A stretch of DNA of 64,000 nucleotides from contig SCUB01000010.1 in NCBI GenBank assembly GCA_004297465.1, forward strand, positions 1 through 64,000, in the 5' to 3' direction. The translations under genes were made by a program, and so were the position numbers. Below, piece after piece: positions 1 to 9,527 of this stretch (within the stretch, counting starts at the first letter, position 1; each line of letters begins with the position of its first letter). The notes under the pieces are model-generated. The model was given only the letters and a program-made list of their open reading frames with translations, made no database searches and had not been told where the DNA came from. This stretch comes from Xanthobacteraceae bacterium (GTDB lineage Bacteria; Pseudomonadota; Alphaproteobacteria; Rhizobiales; Xanthobacteraceae).

Positions 1-464
1 ATTTCCAGCTTGCTGACATCGACCTCGATGAACTGCGGGATGCTTTCGGCCGGACACTCCAGATCGACGGCATGTGTGACGATGTTGACGGTGCCGCCAC
101 GCTTGATGCCGGGCGACACCTCGGTGCCCTGCACATGCAGCGGAACGCTGACGCGCACCTTGGCGCCTTCACCGAGCCGCAGGAAGTCGACATGGATCGG
201 CGCGTCGGTGAGCGCATCGAGGTGGAAGTCGCGCGGAATGACGCGGTGCTTCTTGCCGGCGAGGTTGATGTCGTAGATCGTGGTCAGGAAGTGACCGGCG
301 TAGATACGCTGCTTGAGTTCCGCCTGCTCGATCGAAACGGTCAGCGGGGGCTGGTTGTCACCATAGATCACGCCCGGCACGCGGCCGGCGCGACGCTCTG
401 CCCGGGCGGCCCCCTTGCCGCTCTGCGGACGCGCGGTCGCTTTCAATTCCCTGACGGTCGCCAT
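1..464 (-). CDS. rplY: 50S ribosomal protein L25/general stress protein Ctc (3' end cut)
   Basis: This is a 5S rRNA-binding ribosomal protein of the long Ctc form. About 154 codons lie in the window and the C-terminus runs off the left edge. The start ATG at 464 has a GAGTGAGGA ribosome site just upstream. The N-terminus begins MATVRELKA and continues into the L25 beta-barrel ([21 protein letters not shown] at about residues 15-35). The TL5/CTC beta domain follows with [12 protein letters not shown] and GGTVN. In many alphaproteobacteria pth follows this gene, but that would lie outside the window. The family call is firm. Confidence 0.95.
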   Translation of the reverse strand, partial: MATVRELKATARPQSGKGAARAERRAGRVPGVIYGDNQPPLTVSIEQAELKQRIYAGHFLTTIYDINLAGKKHRVIPRDFHLDALTDAPIHVDFLRLGEGAKVRVSVPLHVQGTEVSPGIKRGGTVNIVTHAVDLECPAESIPQFIEVDVSKLE

Positions 465-684
465 AGCTCTATCCTCACTCTTGAATGGAGAAGGGCCGCT
501 CAGGCGGCCCATTTTCATGCCGCGGCAAGCCTCCAGGGGTGCGGGGGCCACGGACCGGCGGCTTATAGCCCCTGCCGGCGATCCTGACAAGGAAGCCGGG
601 GGCCAAATGGCCGGTTTGGCGGCCCGGACAGGCGCCGCAGGCCGTTTTTTTGGTTTCAGGACAGAATTCGGGGAAAGCCCAGCT

Positions 685-948
685 TCAGGCCGGGGGCCTG
701 GCGCGCAGTTCGGCCTCCAGCGCCGCGACGCGGGCCTTCAACGCCTCGTTGTCCTCGCGGGCCAGCCGGGCCATCTCCTTGACCGCCTCGAACTCCTCGC
801 GCTTGACCACCTCGAGGTCGTTGAGGATGCGCTCGGCCTGATTGCGGAACAGCGAGTCGGCCTCGCGCTTGACCCCATGGGCGACGCCCGCGGCATCGTT
901 CATGAGGCGGGCGATTTCGTCGAGAAAACGGTTGGTGGTCTGGGTCAT
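685..948 (-). CDS. UbiK/BMFP-family small coiled-coil protein
   Basis: This is an 87-residue protein starting [15 protein letters not shown]. It has the BMFP layout: an amphipathic N-terminal helix, then a C-terminal coiled coil ([17 protein letters not shown]). Enterobacterial UbiK binds UbiJ and lipid to help aerobic ubiquinone synthesis; the Brucella homologue BMFP fuses membranes in vitro. The ATG at 948 was chosen because GAGAGG lies 6-10 bases upstream and the family normally starts here. An upstream in-frame extension to 1077 is arginine-rich and unlike the family. It is transcribed away from lgt. Confidence 0.85.
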   Translation of the reverse strand: MTQTTNRFLDEIARLMNDAAGVAHGVKREADSLFRNQAERILNDLEVVKREEFEAVKEMARLAREDNEALKARVAALEAELRARPPA

Positions 949-1125
949 CGGGAGCCTCTCCGCGTCGCGCTTGACGCAGACAATGGCGATCCGGGCGCGA
1001 TGGCGCAAGGTCCGCCTCCGGCCTTTTCGGCTTTTACCGAAAGGGCATGGTTGACTTCGCCGCCGTTCTGCCGCCATGAGGCGGATGCCCGCCGCATGAA
1101 CAGCGCCCCACTCGCGGACCGCCGG

Positions 1126-1953
1126 ATGCCGATGCTCGCCCTGCCTTTTCCCGCGTTCGATCCCATCGCCGTGTCGTTCGGGCCGTTCGCCATCCGCTGG
1201 TATGCGCTGGCCTACATCGCCGGCATCGTCGGCGGCTGGTTCTACGCCGGCGCGCTACTGCGCCGCGACCGGCTGTGGGGCGGCCCGGCGCCGATCCCGA
1301 CCGCCGCGTTCGACGATTTCGTGCTGTGGGTGACGCTCGGCATCATCCTCGGCGGCCGCCTCGGCTACGTGCTGTTCTACAACCCGGCCTATTTCCTGCA
1401 GAACCCCGTGGCCATCGTCGAGATGTGGAAGGGCGGCATGTCGTTTCACGGCGGCTTTCTCGGCTGCGTCACGGCGGTGCTGCTGTTTAGCTGGAAGCGC
1501 GGCATCAGCGTGCTCTCGCTCGGCGACGTGACCTGCGCGGTCGGGCCGATCGGCCTCTTCCTCGGCCGCCTCGCCAACTTCATCAACGGCGAATTGTGGG
1601 GCCGCGTCACCGACGTGCCGTGGGCGATCGTGTTCCCCCATGGCGGGCCGCTGCCGCGCCACCCGAGCCAGCTCTACGAGGCCACGCTCGAAGGCATCGT
1701 GCTGTTCATCGCGCTGGCGCTGATGATCCGCGCCGGGGCGTTGAAGCGGCCCGGCCTCGTCATCGGCGCCTTCGCGATCATCTACGGGTTGGCCCGCATC
1801 ACCGGCGAACTGTTCCGCGAGCCCGATCCGCAACTCGGCTTCCTGTGGGGCGGCCTGACCATGGGCATGCTCTTGTCGGTGCCGATGATTGCCGCCGGCC
1901 TCGGCTTCATTATGATGGCGTGCAAGAGACCTGCGCTGGCGCAGGGCTCATGA
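1126..1953 (+). CDS. lgt: Prolipoprotein diacylglyceryl transferase
   Basis: Inner-membrane enzyme that transfers diacylglycerol from phosphatidylglycerol to the lipobox cysteine of prolipoproteins. It has 275 residues and several hydrophobic spans. The Lgt signature [14 protein letters not shown] is at residues 147-160, HGGFLG at 108-113 and HPSQLYEA at 179-186. The start [13 protein letters not shown] matches the usual family N-terminus. An in-frame ATG at 1096 would add ten residues and cannot be excluded, because no strong ribosome site separates the two. It leads a same-strand run with the MidA-like gene and pgeF. lspA, the next enzyme for lipoproteins, lies at 35.4 kb. Confidence 0.95.
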   Translation: MPMLALPFPAFDPIAVSFGPFAIRWYALAYIAGIVGGWFYAGALLRRDRLWGGPAPIPTAAFDDFVLWVTLGIILGGRLGYVLFYNPAYFLQNPVAIVEMWKGGMSFHGGFLGCVTAVLLFSWKRGISVLSLGDVTCAVGPIGLFLGRLANFINGELWGRVTDVPWAIVFPHGGPLPRHPSQLYEATLEGIVLFIALALMIRAGALKRPGLVIGAFAIIYGLARITGELFREPDPQLGFLWGGLTMGMLLSVPMIAAGLGFIMMACKRPALAQGS

Positions 1954-1972
1954 TCGCCGGGCCGTAGCCGTC

Positions 1973-3103
1973 ATGTCGCTTCCTCTCAGGTCGCCGCTGG
2001 AGCAGGAAATCCGCCGGCTCATCGCCGTCGCCGGGCCGCTGCCGGTGGCGCGCTACATGGAACTGTGCCTGGCCCATCCCGAGCATGGCTACTATCGCAC
2101 CCGCGATCCGCTCGGCCGCGCCGGCGACTTCACCACCGCGCCGGAAATCAGCCAGATGTTCGGCGAGCTGATCGGGCTGTGGGCTGCCTCGGTGTGGCAG
2201 CAGATGGGCGCGCCGCGCACCGTGCGGCTGGTCGAACTCGGCCCCGGGCGGGGCACCATGATGATGGATGCGCTGCGCGCCATCCGCATCGTGCCGGACT
2301 TCTATCAGGCGGTCGACGTGCATCTCGTCGACATCAATCCGGCGCTGCGCGCGGCGCAGGAGGCGACGCTTGCCCCCGTCAAGGTGCCGGTGAGCTGGCA
2401 CGACAGCCTCGATTCCGTGCCGGACGGGCCGCTGATCGTGCTCGCCAACGAATTCTTCGACGCGCTGCCGATCCACCAGGCGGTGCGGCTGGGCAGCGGC
2501 TGGTACGAGCGCGTCGTCGCCATCGACGACAAGGACCAGTTCGCCTACGGCACGGCGCGCCTGCCGCTGCCGCGCTTCGACCTGCTGGTGCCGCGGCTGG
2601 CGCAGGCCGCGCCGACCGGCTCGATCTTCGAGTGGCGGCCGGACGGCGCCATGATGGCGCTGGCGCGGCGGGTCAGGACCGAGGGCGGCGCGGCGCTCAT
2701 CATCGATTACGGCCATGCGCGTGGCAATGTCGGCGACACCTTCCAGGCCATTGTTCACCATGCTTTCGCCGATCCGTTGCAAACGCCCGGCGAGGCCGAC
2801 CTCACCGCCCATGTCGATTTCGAGGCGCTGGCGCGCGCCGCCGGCGATGTCGGGGCGCGCGTCCATGGGCCGGTGGAACAGGGCCGCTTCCTGCAGCGCA
2901 TGGGCATCGAGAGCCGCGCCGCTTCCCTGATGGCCAAGGCCTCGCGGGAAACCGCCGACGACATCGCCAGCGCGCTGCAGCGGCTGACCGGATCGGGACG
3001 CGGCGGCATGGGATCGCTGTTCAAGGTGCTCGGCGTCTCCGATCCGTCGCTGCGCCAACTGCCGGGTATTTCCGATTTCGGCGGCGAGGAACCTGCGGCA
3101 TGA
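1973..3103 (+). CDS. MidA/NDUFAF7-like SAM-dependent methyltransferase
   Basis: This is a 376-residue class I methyltransferase of the DUF185 family. GDFTTAPEIS is at residues 51-60, a family hallmark, and the SAM loop ELGPGRG is at 88-94. Mitochondrial NDUFAF7 dimethylates an arginine of complex I subunit NDUFS2 during assembly. A similar role on NuoD is plausible here but unproven for bacteria. The gene starts 19 bases after lgt and its TGA overlaps the ATG of pgeF, so the three are probably co-transcribed. That order is common in alphaproteobacteria. Confidence 0.9.
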   Translation: MSLPLRSPLEQEIRRLIAVAGPLPVARYMELCLAHPEHGYYRTRDPLGRAGDFTTAPEISQMFGELIGLWAASVWQQMGAPRTVRLVELGPGRGTMMMDALRAIRIVPDFYQAVDVHLVDINPALRAAQEATLAPVKVPVSWHDSLDSVPDGPLIVLANEFFDALPIHQAVRLGSGWYERVVAIDDKDQFAYGTARLPLPRFDLLVPRLAQAAPTGSIFEWRPDGAMMALARRVRTEGGAALIIDYGHARGNVGDTFQAIVHHAFADPLQTPGEADLTAHVDFEALARAAGDVGARVHGPVEQGRFLQRMGIESRAASLMAKASRETADDIASALQRLTGSGRGGMGSLFKVLGVSDPSLRQLPGISDFGGEEPAA

Positions 3104-3876
3104 AACTGGATTCGCCGTTGCTGGCGCGGACCGCCGGCGTGGGGCACGGCTTCTTCACGCGCGAGGGCGGCGTGTCGGCGGGCCTCTATGCCACCCTCAA
3201 CGGCGGGCTGGGATCGGGCGACGACCCCGAGGCGGTGATGGAAAACCGCGCCCGCGTGGCGTTCGTGCTCGGCGTTCCGCCCGCGCATCTCATCACGGCC
3301 TATCAGGTGCATTCCGCCGACGTGGCGGTGGTGGAGACGCCCTGGACGCCCGACGACCGCCCCAGGGTCGACGCCATGGTCACGGCGCGGCCGCGCATCG
3401 CGCTCGCGGTGCTGACCGCCGATTGCGGGCCGGTGCTGTTTGCCGACGCCGAGGCCGGGGTGATCGGCGCCGCCCATGCCGGCTGGAAGGGCGCGCTCGG
3501 CGGCGTGCTGGAGGCGACGCTCGCCGCGATGGAGAGCCTCGGCGCGCGGCGCGAGCGCATCGCCGCCGCGCTGGGGCCCATGATCCGCCAGCCGCGTTAC
3601 GAGGTGGGCGCCGAATTCGTCGCCCGCTTTACCGCCGCCGATCCGGATTATGCCGGCTTCTTTGGTCCGGCGGAGCGCCCCGGCCACGCGCGGTTCGACC
3701 TCGCCGGGTTCATCCGCGCGCGGCTCATGGCGGCCGGGGTCGGCGATATCGATGACCTCGGCCTGTGCACCTACGCGGACGAGGAGAGGTTTTTCAGCTA
3801 TCGCCGCTCGGTGCATCGCCAGGAACCCGATTACGGCCGGCTCATTTCCGCCATCGCCTTGAGCAACCACGGCTAA
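3100..3876 (+). CDS. pgeF: Peptidoglycan editing factor / polyphenol oxidase family protein
   Basis: This is a 258-residue DUF152 (YfiH/LACC1-type) protein. The metal-binding triad is visible as His71 (QVHSAD), Cys109 (LTADCGP) and His126 (AAHAGWKG). In E. coli PgeF keeps L-Ser out of the peptidoglycan stem peptide. Relatives have been described as purine nucleoside-processing or laccase-like enzymes, so the exact substrate here is open. The ATG overlaps the TGA of the upstream methyltransferase (ATGA), which indicates translational coupling. Confidence 0.93.
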   Translation: MKLDSPLLARTAGVGHGFFTREGGVSAGLYATLNGGLGSGDDPEAVMENRARVAFVLGVPPAHLITAYQVHSADVAVVETPWTPDDRPRVDAMVTARPRIALAVLTADCGPVLFADAEAGVIGAAHAGWKGALGGVLEATLAAMESLGARRERIAAALGPMIRQPRYEVGAEFVARFTAADPDYAGFFGPAERPGHARFDLAGFIRARLMAAGVGDIDDLGLCTYADEERFFSYRRSVHRQEPDYGRLISAIALSNHG

Positions 3877-4010
3877 TCGCCAGCGCGGGCGTTTACCTTA
3901 GTCCTGCCGCGGGGATCGCTGCCCTAGACCTTAACGGATTTTAACGATATCGATCCGGCCCAGCCCGCCGCGGGAAGCTCTCCTTTCCGCCCATCAGGGA
4001 CGCGCCGCCC

Positions 4011-4628
4011 ATGTCGTTCAGGTTCATGTCCGTTGCCCGATCCGGCCGCACCCTGCGGATGCTGGCGGCGGCACTGGGCGCAATGAGCCTTGCCGGCTGC
4101 GTCACCAGCCAGCCGGGACCGACGGCCAGCCTTTCCGGCGCGGGCCCGACGCTGGCCTTCGAATCCATCGACGGACCGCCGCAGGCGGTGTTCGACCGGC
4201 TGGTCACAAGCCTCGACAGCCAGGCCCGGACCGGCAGCCTCGCCATCGTCTCGCGCGAGGGACCGGCCCGCTATCGCGTGCGCGGCTATCTGTCGGCGCA
4301 GGTGCGGCGCGGCCAGGCCGTCATCGCCTGGGTGTGGGATGTCTACGACGGCGACCAGCGTGCCATGCGCCTCGCAGGCGAGGAGCCGGCCGGAAAACCC
4401 GCCCGCGACGCCTGGATCGGCGCCAGCGATCAGGTTCTCTCCCGCATCGCCCAGGCCACCCTTTCCGGCATCGCCGGTCTGGCGGATGGCGCACCCGCCG
4501 CGACCGCCCCCGAGCCGCAGGCCCCGCGCACGGGTCCCACGCTTGCCGCCGCCCCCGCCGCCTCCCTGCCCGGTTCCCAGATGGCCTTCGCCGGGCCGGT
4601 CCGCGCGACCTCCGAACCGTTGAATTAA
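4011..4628 (+). CDS. Predicted outer-membrane lipoprotein of unknown function
   Basis: This is a 205-residue protein with a type II signal peptide: basic start, hydrophobic stretch at residues 16-27, and lipobox LAGC with the acyl-accepting Cys at 30. The mature part has about 115 ordered residues around the segments [15 protein letters not shown] and [17 protein letters not shown]-terminal tail rich in Ala and Pro follows. I do not recognise a named domain. It stands alone between pgeF and prs, with 134 bases of AT-richer DNA before it that probably carry its promoter. The Cys suggests it is a substrate of the lgt product. Confidence 0.8.
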   Translation: MSFRFMSVARSGRTLRMLAAALGAMSLAGCVTSQPGPTASLSGAGPTLAFESIDGPPQAVFDRLVTSLDSQARTGSLAIVSREGPARYRVRGYLSAQVRRGQAVIAWVWDVYDGDQRAMRLAGEEPAGKPARDAWIGASDQVLSRIAQATLSGIAGLADGAPAATAPEPQAPRTGPTLAAAPAASLPGSQMAFAGPVRATSEPLN

Positions 4629-4737
4629 CGCCGGAAAACCGGGCGGCCGTATTGCCAGTGGCGGCGGCTCCTTGTTATCACCACGCCCATCGAAGGGGCG
4701 GCCAATCCAGGCCAGCAAGGTTCAGGGAGACGGGGTC

Positions 4738-5691
4738 ATGTCGGCTAAGAACGGAGCCATCAAGCTCGTTGCCGGCAACTCCAATCCCGCGCTCGCCGGA
4801 GCCATCGCGGCCTGGCTGCAACAGCCGCTGACCAAGGCCGTGGTGCGCCGCTTCGCCGACATGGAGGTGTTCGTCGAGGTCCAGGAGAACGTGCGCGGCT
4901 GCGACATGTACGCGATCCAGTCGACCTCCTATCCGGCCAACGATCACCTGATGGAACTCCTGATCCTGATCGACGCGCTGCGCCGCGCCTCGGCGCGCCG
5001 CATCACCGCGGTGGTGCCGTATTTCGGCTACGCCCGCCAGGACCGCAAGGTCGGGCCGCGCACGCCGATCTCGGCCAAGCTGGTGGCCAACCTCATCACC
5101 CAGGCCGGCGCCGACCGCGTCATGACCATGGACCTGCATGCCGGGCAGATTCAGGGCTTCTTCGACATTCCGACCGATAATCTCTACGCCTCGCCGGTGA
5201 TGGTGCGCGACATCCGCGAGCGCTTCGACCTCTCCACCCTCATGGTGGTGTCGCCCGACGTCGGCGGCGTGGTGCGCGCGCGCGGCCTCGCCAAGCGCAT
5301 CAACGCACCGCTCGCCATCATCGACAAGCGCCGCGAGCGCCCCGGCGAATCCGAGGTCATGAACGTGATCGGCGATGTCACGGGGCGCACCTGCGTGCTC
5401 ATCGACGACATCGTCGATTCCGGCGGCACGCTGGTCAACGCCGCCGACGCCCTGCTCGCCAACGGCGCCAAGGACGTCTACGCCTATATCAGCCACGGCG
5501 TGCTGTCCGGCGGCGCGGTGGCGCGCATCACCGCCTCCAAGCTCAAGGAGCTGGTGATCACCGATTCGATCCAGCCCACCGAGGCGATCCGCGTCGCCCG
5601 CAACGTGCGCGTGCTGTCGATCGCCACCCTGATCGGCGACGCCATCGCCCGCACCGCCGCCGAGGAATCGGTGTCGAGCCTGTTCGACTGA
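4738..5691 (+). CDS. prs: Ribose-phosphate pyrophosphokinase
   Basis: Makes PRPP from ribose 5-phosphate and ATP, feeding purine (purD here), histidine (hisG here), pyrimidine and NAD synthesis. It has 317 residues, the typical length. [10 protein letters not shown] is at 95-104, the flexible-loop [12 protein letters not shown] at 132-143, and the PRPP-binding loop [12 protein letters not shown] at 221-232. The start [10 protein letters not shown] follows an AGGGAGA ribosome site. An upstream in-frame ATG at 4672 is not used by the family. Confidence 0.97.
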   Translation: MSAKNGAIKLVAGNSNPALAGAIAAWLQQPLTKAVVRRFADMEVFVEVQENVRGCDMYAIQSTSYPANDHLMELLILIDALRRASARRITAVVPYFGYARQDRKVGPRTPISAKLVANLITQAGADRVMTMDLHAGQIQGFFDIPTDNLYASPVMVRDIRERFDLSTLMVVSPDVGGVVRARGLAKRINAPLAIIDKRRERPGESEVMNVIGDVTGRTCVLIDDIVDSGGTLVNAADALLANGAKDVYAYISHGVLSGGAVARITASKLKELVITDSIQPTEAIRVARNVRVLSIATLIGDAIARTAAEESVSSLFD

Positions 5692-5710
5692 GCGCGCCTC
5701 CGCGCGACAA

Positions 5711-5828
5711 GACTCGCATAGCGCGAATCCACGCCACGAGACTCGCAAGGCGACATGCTCGATGAGGCCGCGCGCATTTTTCTGTGGTCCGAGTCAACTT
5801 GTCGCAGCATAGGCTGTGGACGGGATTC
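5711..5828. promoter_or_regulatory. GANTC-rich leader upstream of the ybjN-like gene
   Basis: The 264-base gap between prs and the ybjN-like gene holds five GANTC sites: 5711-5715, 5725-5729, 5740-5744, 5791-5795 and 5824-5828. GANTC is the target of the CcrM methylase in this class of bacteria and is usually sparse. Two similar segments (ACAAGACTCGCA and ACGAGACTCGCA) form an imperfect direct repeat at about 5707-5748. A cell-cycle-linked promoter is an inference; I cannot place -35/-10 boxes with confidence. Confidence 0.4.
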
Positions 5829-5955
5829 CTGCTGCGGTTGCACCCCTCGCGCAAATCACCGAACACTGCGACCACACAAAGGCGGCGTTGGTGATCGGCC
5901 TTGTGGTAGTCGGCGTGCGTCCCCGCTTCAAGAACAAGTCCCCAAGGGAGACAGC

Positions 5956-6459
5956 ATGTCCCTGCTCGACGTCACTTCCGATTCCCGCAGCATCGATCCG
6001 CTCGACGTGGTCGAGCATGTGGCGGCGTCCAACGACTGGTCGTTCGAGCGCTCCGGCGAAGACGAGATCACCATCCTGACGCAGGGCCGCCACACCGATT
6101 TCCAGGTGTCGTTCACCTGGATGCATGGCATCGAGGCGCTGCACATCGCCTGCGCCTTCGACATCAAGATTCCGGCGGCCCGCCGCGCCGAGGTGAAGAA
6201 CCTCATCGCCAGCATCAACGAGCAGCTATGGGTCGGCCATTTCGATATCTGGACCCAGAACGGCCTGATCATGTTCCGCCACGCGCTGCTCTTGGCGGGC
6301 GGAGCCGAAGCCTCGCAGGACCAATGCGCCACCCTGCTCGCCATCGCGCTGGAATCCTGCGAACGCTATTATCCGGCGTTCCAGTTCGTGATCTGGGCCG
6401 GAAAAAGCGCCGCCGAGGCCATGCACGCGGCGATGTTCGAGACCGCCGGCGAGGCCTGA
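5956..6459 (+). CDS. YbjN domain-containing protein
   Basis: This is a 167-residue soluble protein of the YbjN (DUF1790) family, whose fold resembles type III secretion chaperones. Seen here: an N-terminal segment LDVVEHVAASNDW, a central beta region (QVSFTWMHGIEALHIACAFD), and the C-terminal helices GAEASQDQCATLLAIALESCERY. Some relatives affect motility and stress tolerance, but no biochemical role is established. The ATG at 5956 follows AAGGGAG with good spacing. The gene sits directly before proC in the same direction with a 65-base gap, a pairing common in Hyphomicrobiales. Confidence 0.88.
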   Translation: MSLLDVTSDSRSIDPLDVVEHVAASNDWSFERSGEDEITILTQGRHTDFQVSFTWMHGIEALHIACAFDIKIPAARRAEVKNLIASINEQLWVGHFDIWTQNGLIMFRHALLLAGGAEASQDQCATLLAIALESCERYYPAFQFVIWAGKSAAEAMHAAMFETAGEA

Positions 6460-6524
6460 GGCTGGACAGACCGCGGCCGCCGCGATGATATGGGCCGCCA
6501 TCACCCACTCAAGGCGAAATCGCC

Positions 6525-7361
6525 ATGACCGATCCGTCCGCCGTTCCTTCCCTTGATTCATTCACCGGCACGCTGACGCTTGCCGGCGCCGGCAAGATGG
6601 GCGGCGCGATGCTGGCCGGCTGGCTCGCCGGCGGGCTGGCGCCCGAGCGCGTCGCGGTGATCGAGCCGTCGCCGTCCGACGAGATCCGCGCGCTCGCCCA
6701 GCGCGGTCTCAAGCTCAATCCGGTGGCGGACAATCTCGGCGTCGCCGACATCGTCGTGCTGGCGGTCAAGCCGCAGACCTTCGGCGAAGCCGCCCCGGCG
6801 CTGCGCGCGTTGGTGGCACCCTCGACGCTGGTGCTCTCCATCATGGCCGGACGCACGATCGGCGGCATTGCCAAGGCCTGCGGCGGCGCGGTGGTGCGCG
6901 CCATGCCCAACACGCCGGCCGCCATCGGGCGCGGCATGACGGTCGCGGTCGGCGCGCCGACGGTGACTCCGGCGCAACGCGCGCTGGCGACCGCGCTGCT
7001 CGCCGCCACCGGGCGCGTGGAATGGGTCGAGGACGAATCCCTGATGGACGCGGTCACCGCGGTGTCCGGCTCGGGCCCGGCCTACGTGTTCCTGCTGGCC
7101 GAAGAGCTGGCGCGCGCCGGGATCGCCGCCGGGCTGCCGGAGGCGCTGGCGATGACGCTGGCGCGCGAGACCATGGCCGGCGCCGGCGAGTTGATGCACC
7201 GCTCGCCGCTCGATGCCGCCACGCTGCGCCAGAACGTGACCTCGCCGGGCGGCACCACCGCGGCAGCGCTCGCGGTGCTGATGGGCGAGCCGGGCCTGCG
7301 CGAATTGATGGCCCGCGCGGTGGCCGAGGCGACACGGCGCTCGCGCGATCTGGCGAGCTAA
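6525..7361 (+). CDS. proC: Pyrroline-5-carboxylate reductase
   Basis: Catalyses the last step of proline synthesis, reducing pyrroline-5-carboxylate with NAD(P)H. It has 278 residues. The Rossmann loop GAGKMG is at 21-26, VRAMPNTPA at 124-132, and the P5CR signature NVTSPGGTTAAAL at 237-249. It ends one base before the stop of the convergent sensor kinase gene, so the two transcripts meet tail to tail. It may share a transcript with the ybjN-like gene upstream. Confidence 0.96.
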   Translation: MTDPSAVPSLDSFTGTLTLAGAGKMGGAMLAGWLAGGLAPERVAVIEPSPSDEIRALAQRGLKLNPVADNLGVADIVVLAVKPQTFGEAAPALRALVAPSTLVLSIMAGRTIGGIAKACGGAVVRAMPNTPAAIGRGMTVAVGAPTVTPAQRALATALLAATGRVEWVEDESLMDAVTAVSGSGPAYVFLLAEELARAGIAAGLPEALAMTLARETMAGAGELMHRSPLDAATLRQNVTSPGGTTAAALAVLMGEPGLRELMARAVAEATRRSRDLAS

Positions 7362-7362
7362 T

Positions 7363-8751
7363 TCAGACCGGAATGCGCACGATGGCGCGCAAGCCCCCCA
7401 TCGGGCTGTCGCCCAGCATGATGTCGCCGCCATGCGAACGCGCGATGTCGCGGGCGATCGCCAGGCCGAGACCTGTGCCGCCCTCGTCCTGGTTGCGGGC
7501 GTCGTCGAGCCGCAGGAACGGCTTGAACACCTCCTCGCGCATCGCCGGCGGAATGCCAGGGCCATCGTCGTCGACCGTGATGATGAGCCAGCGGTGGTCG
7601 CGCTGGCCGGTCAGCGCGATCGTCCTGGCGAAGCGCGCCGCGTTCGACACCAGGTTGCCGAGGCAGCGCTTGAACGCCGCCGGCTTCACGGTGACCACCG
7701 GCGAGCCGGTGAAGGTTGCCGTGGCGTTGCGGCCGTCGCGCTCGGCGGCGCCGCGCACTTCGTCGATCAGCGCGGCGATATCGGTGGGCGCGGCCTGCTC
7801 GCCGCCGTCGCCGCGCGCGAAGGCGAGATAGGCCTCCAGCATCCGCGCCATCTCGTCGACGTCCTTCTTCATCGCCTCGATCTCGGGACTGTCGCCGATC
7901 AGCGCCATCTCCAGCTTGAAGCGGGTCAGGATGGTGCGCAGGTCGTGCGACACGCCGGCCAGCATCGCGGTGCGCTGATCGAAGCTGCGCTCGATGCGGG
8001 TCTTCATCTCGATGAAGGCCTGCGCGGCGCGGCGCACCTCGCGCGCCCCGCGCGGCCGGTAATTGGGCTCGTCGCGGCCCTTGCCGAAATTCTCGGCGGC
8101 ATCCGCGAGCCGCAGGATCGGCCGGATCTGGTTGCGCAGGAACAACACCGCCACGGTGATCAGCACCAGGGAGGTGCCGAGCATCCAGAACAGGAAGATC
8201 TCCGAATTCGAGGCATAGGCGGCGCTGCGCTCGGCGAACACCCGCAGCACGGCATCGTCGAGCCGGACACGAATCTCGACCAGCGACGAGCGCCCCACGG
8301 TGTCGATCCAGAACGGCCGGCCGATGCGCTGGCGCAGCTGCACGGACAGGGTCTGGTCGAGCAAAGAGAAGAACGGCCTGGGTCCCGGCACCGGCATCTC
8401 GCTTACGGGCAGGAAATCGACCACGAGGCCGAGCCGTTCCTGGGCGATGCGGCGGATCTGGGCGCGGTCGCGGTCCTGTGGATAGGTCTGGTAGACGTCG
8501 ATCAGCGCCGAGATGTCCTGCACCACCGCCGCCGACAGCCGCCGCGTCACCGTGTTCCAGTGCCGCTCCAGGAACACGAAGGCGATCACCGACTGCAGCA
8601 CCACCATCGGCACGATGATGATGAGCAGGGCGCGGGCATAAAGGCCCTTCGGCATGACGCTGTTGATGGTCCGGCTGAAACAGTCGTTGGCGTCGGAGAG
8701 CCGTTGCGACACCGAGCGGATCGCGCGCGAAGCCGTTTCCAGCGCGGTCAT
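7363..8751 (-). CDS. EnvZ-like sensor histidine kinase
   Basis: This is a 462-residue membrane kinase. TM1 spans about residues 40-61, a periplasmic domain 62-184, TM2 about 185-205, and HAMP follows. The H-box is AGVSHDLRTILTR with phospho-acceptor His269; the N-box Asn is at 370, G1 DDDGPGIP at 394-401, and G2 GGTGLGL at 424-430. The usual proline at H+5 of EnvZ-type kinases is Ile here. The start ATG overlaps the stop of the response regulator gene (ATGA), so the two are coupled and almost surely cognate. The signal is unknown. Confidence 0.92.
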   Translation of the reverse strand: MTALETASRAIRSVSQRLSDANDCFSRTINSVMPKGLYARALLIIIVPMVVLQSVIAFVFLERHWNTVTRRLSAAVVQDISALIDVYQTYPQDRDRAQIRRIAQERLGLVVDFLPVSEMPVPGPRPFFSLLDQTLSVQLRQRIGRPFWIDTVGRSSLVEIRVRLDDAVLRVFAERSAAYASNSEIFLFWMLGTSLVLITVAVLFLRNQIRPILRLADAAENFGKGRDEPNYRPRGAREVRRAAQAFIEMKTRIERSFDQRTAMLAGVSHDLRTILTRFKLEMALIGDSPEIEAMKKDVDEMARMLEAYLAFARGDGGEQAAPTDIAALIDEVRGAAERDGRNATATFTGSPVVTVKPAAFKRCLGNLVSNAARFARTIALTGQRDHRWLIITVDDDGPGIPPAMREEVFKPFLRLDDARNQDEGGTGLGLAIARDIARSHGGDIMLGDSPMGGLRAIVRIPV

Positions 8752-9527
8752 GACGACGTCACCAGCCGGTAGCCGATGCCGCGCGCCGCCTGGATGTACA
8801 GCGGATTGGCGGAGTTGCGTTCGATCTTGCGCCGCAGCCGGTTGACCTGCACGTCGACGGCGCGCTCGTTGGCCGAATTGCCGCCGGCCAACGCCAGCCG
8901 CGACACCGTGTCGCCCGCCGCCAAGGCGAGGATGCGCATGATCTCGCGCTCGCGGTCGGTGAGATGGACGATGTCGTCGCCGTGGCGCAACTCGCCGCGC
9001 TCGATATGGAACTGATAGGGGCCGAATTGCACGGACTCGCGCGGCGGCGCCACCGGCGCCGGCGTGGCGCGGCGCAGGATGTTGCCGATGCGCAGCAGCA
9101 ATTCGCGCGGCTCGAACGGCTTGGCGACATAATCGTCGGCGCCGATCTGCAGGCCCTCGATGCGGCTCTCGGCCTCGTGGCGCGCCGTCAGCATGATGAT
9201 CGGCACCGTGGAATCGACGCGGATCGAGCGCGCCAGATCGAAGCCGGATTCGCCCGGCATCATGACGTCGAGGATCAGGAGGTCGAAATGCAGCGCCGAC
9301 AGCTTGGCGCGCGCCTCCGCCGCGCTCTGCGCCGTGGTGACGCGGTAGCCCTCGCTGGCGAGGAAGCGCGACAGCAGGTCACGGATGCGGCGGTCGTCGT
9401 CGACCAGCAGGAGATGCGGCGCGTCGTCGGCCGGCTCGGATGCCGGCTTCGGCTCCGCTGGGCTGGCGGAATTCGGCGGCGCGGAATGTGGCGTGCTGGA
9501 ACTGGACATGGCGGACTGCGTGTTCAC
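8748..9527 (-). CDS. OmpR-family response regulator, PetR-like
   Basis: This is a 259-residue two-domain regulator. The receiver has acidic residues in LLLVDDD (39-45), phospho-acceptor Asp87, Thr114 and Lys136. A winged-helix output domain follows, with DREREIMRIL and VDVQVNRLRRKIE. A Ser/Pro/Ala-rich tail of about 35 residues precedes the receiver. The start is GTG at 9527, overlapping the MarR gene's TGA (GTGA); an ATG at 9509 is an alternative. The order MarR-regulator-kinase matches the petP-petR arrangement described in Rhodobacter capsulatus, which is why I call it PetR-like. The cognate kinase is the next gene. Confidence 0.9.
   Translation of the reverse strand: MNTQSAMSSSSTPHSAPPNSASPAEPKPASEPADDAPHLLLVDDDRRIRDLLSRFLASEGYRVTTAQSAAEARAKLSALHFDLLILDVMMPGESGFDLARSIRVDSTVPIIMLTARHEAESRIEGLQIGADDYVAKPFEPRELLLRIGNILRRATPAPVAPPRESVQFGPYQFHIERGELRHGDDIVHLTDREREIMRILALAAGDTVSRLALAGGNSANERAVDVQVNRLRRKIERNSANPLYIQAARGIGYRLVTSS

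Noticed and set aside
3931-3945. A possible CtrA box before the lipoprotein gene
   Set aside because: The two TTAA half-sites are separated by six bases and not seven, so it does not fit the recognition rule.
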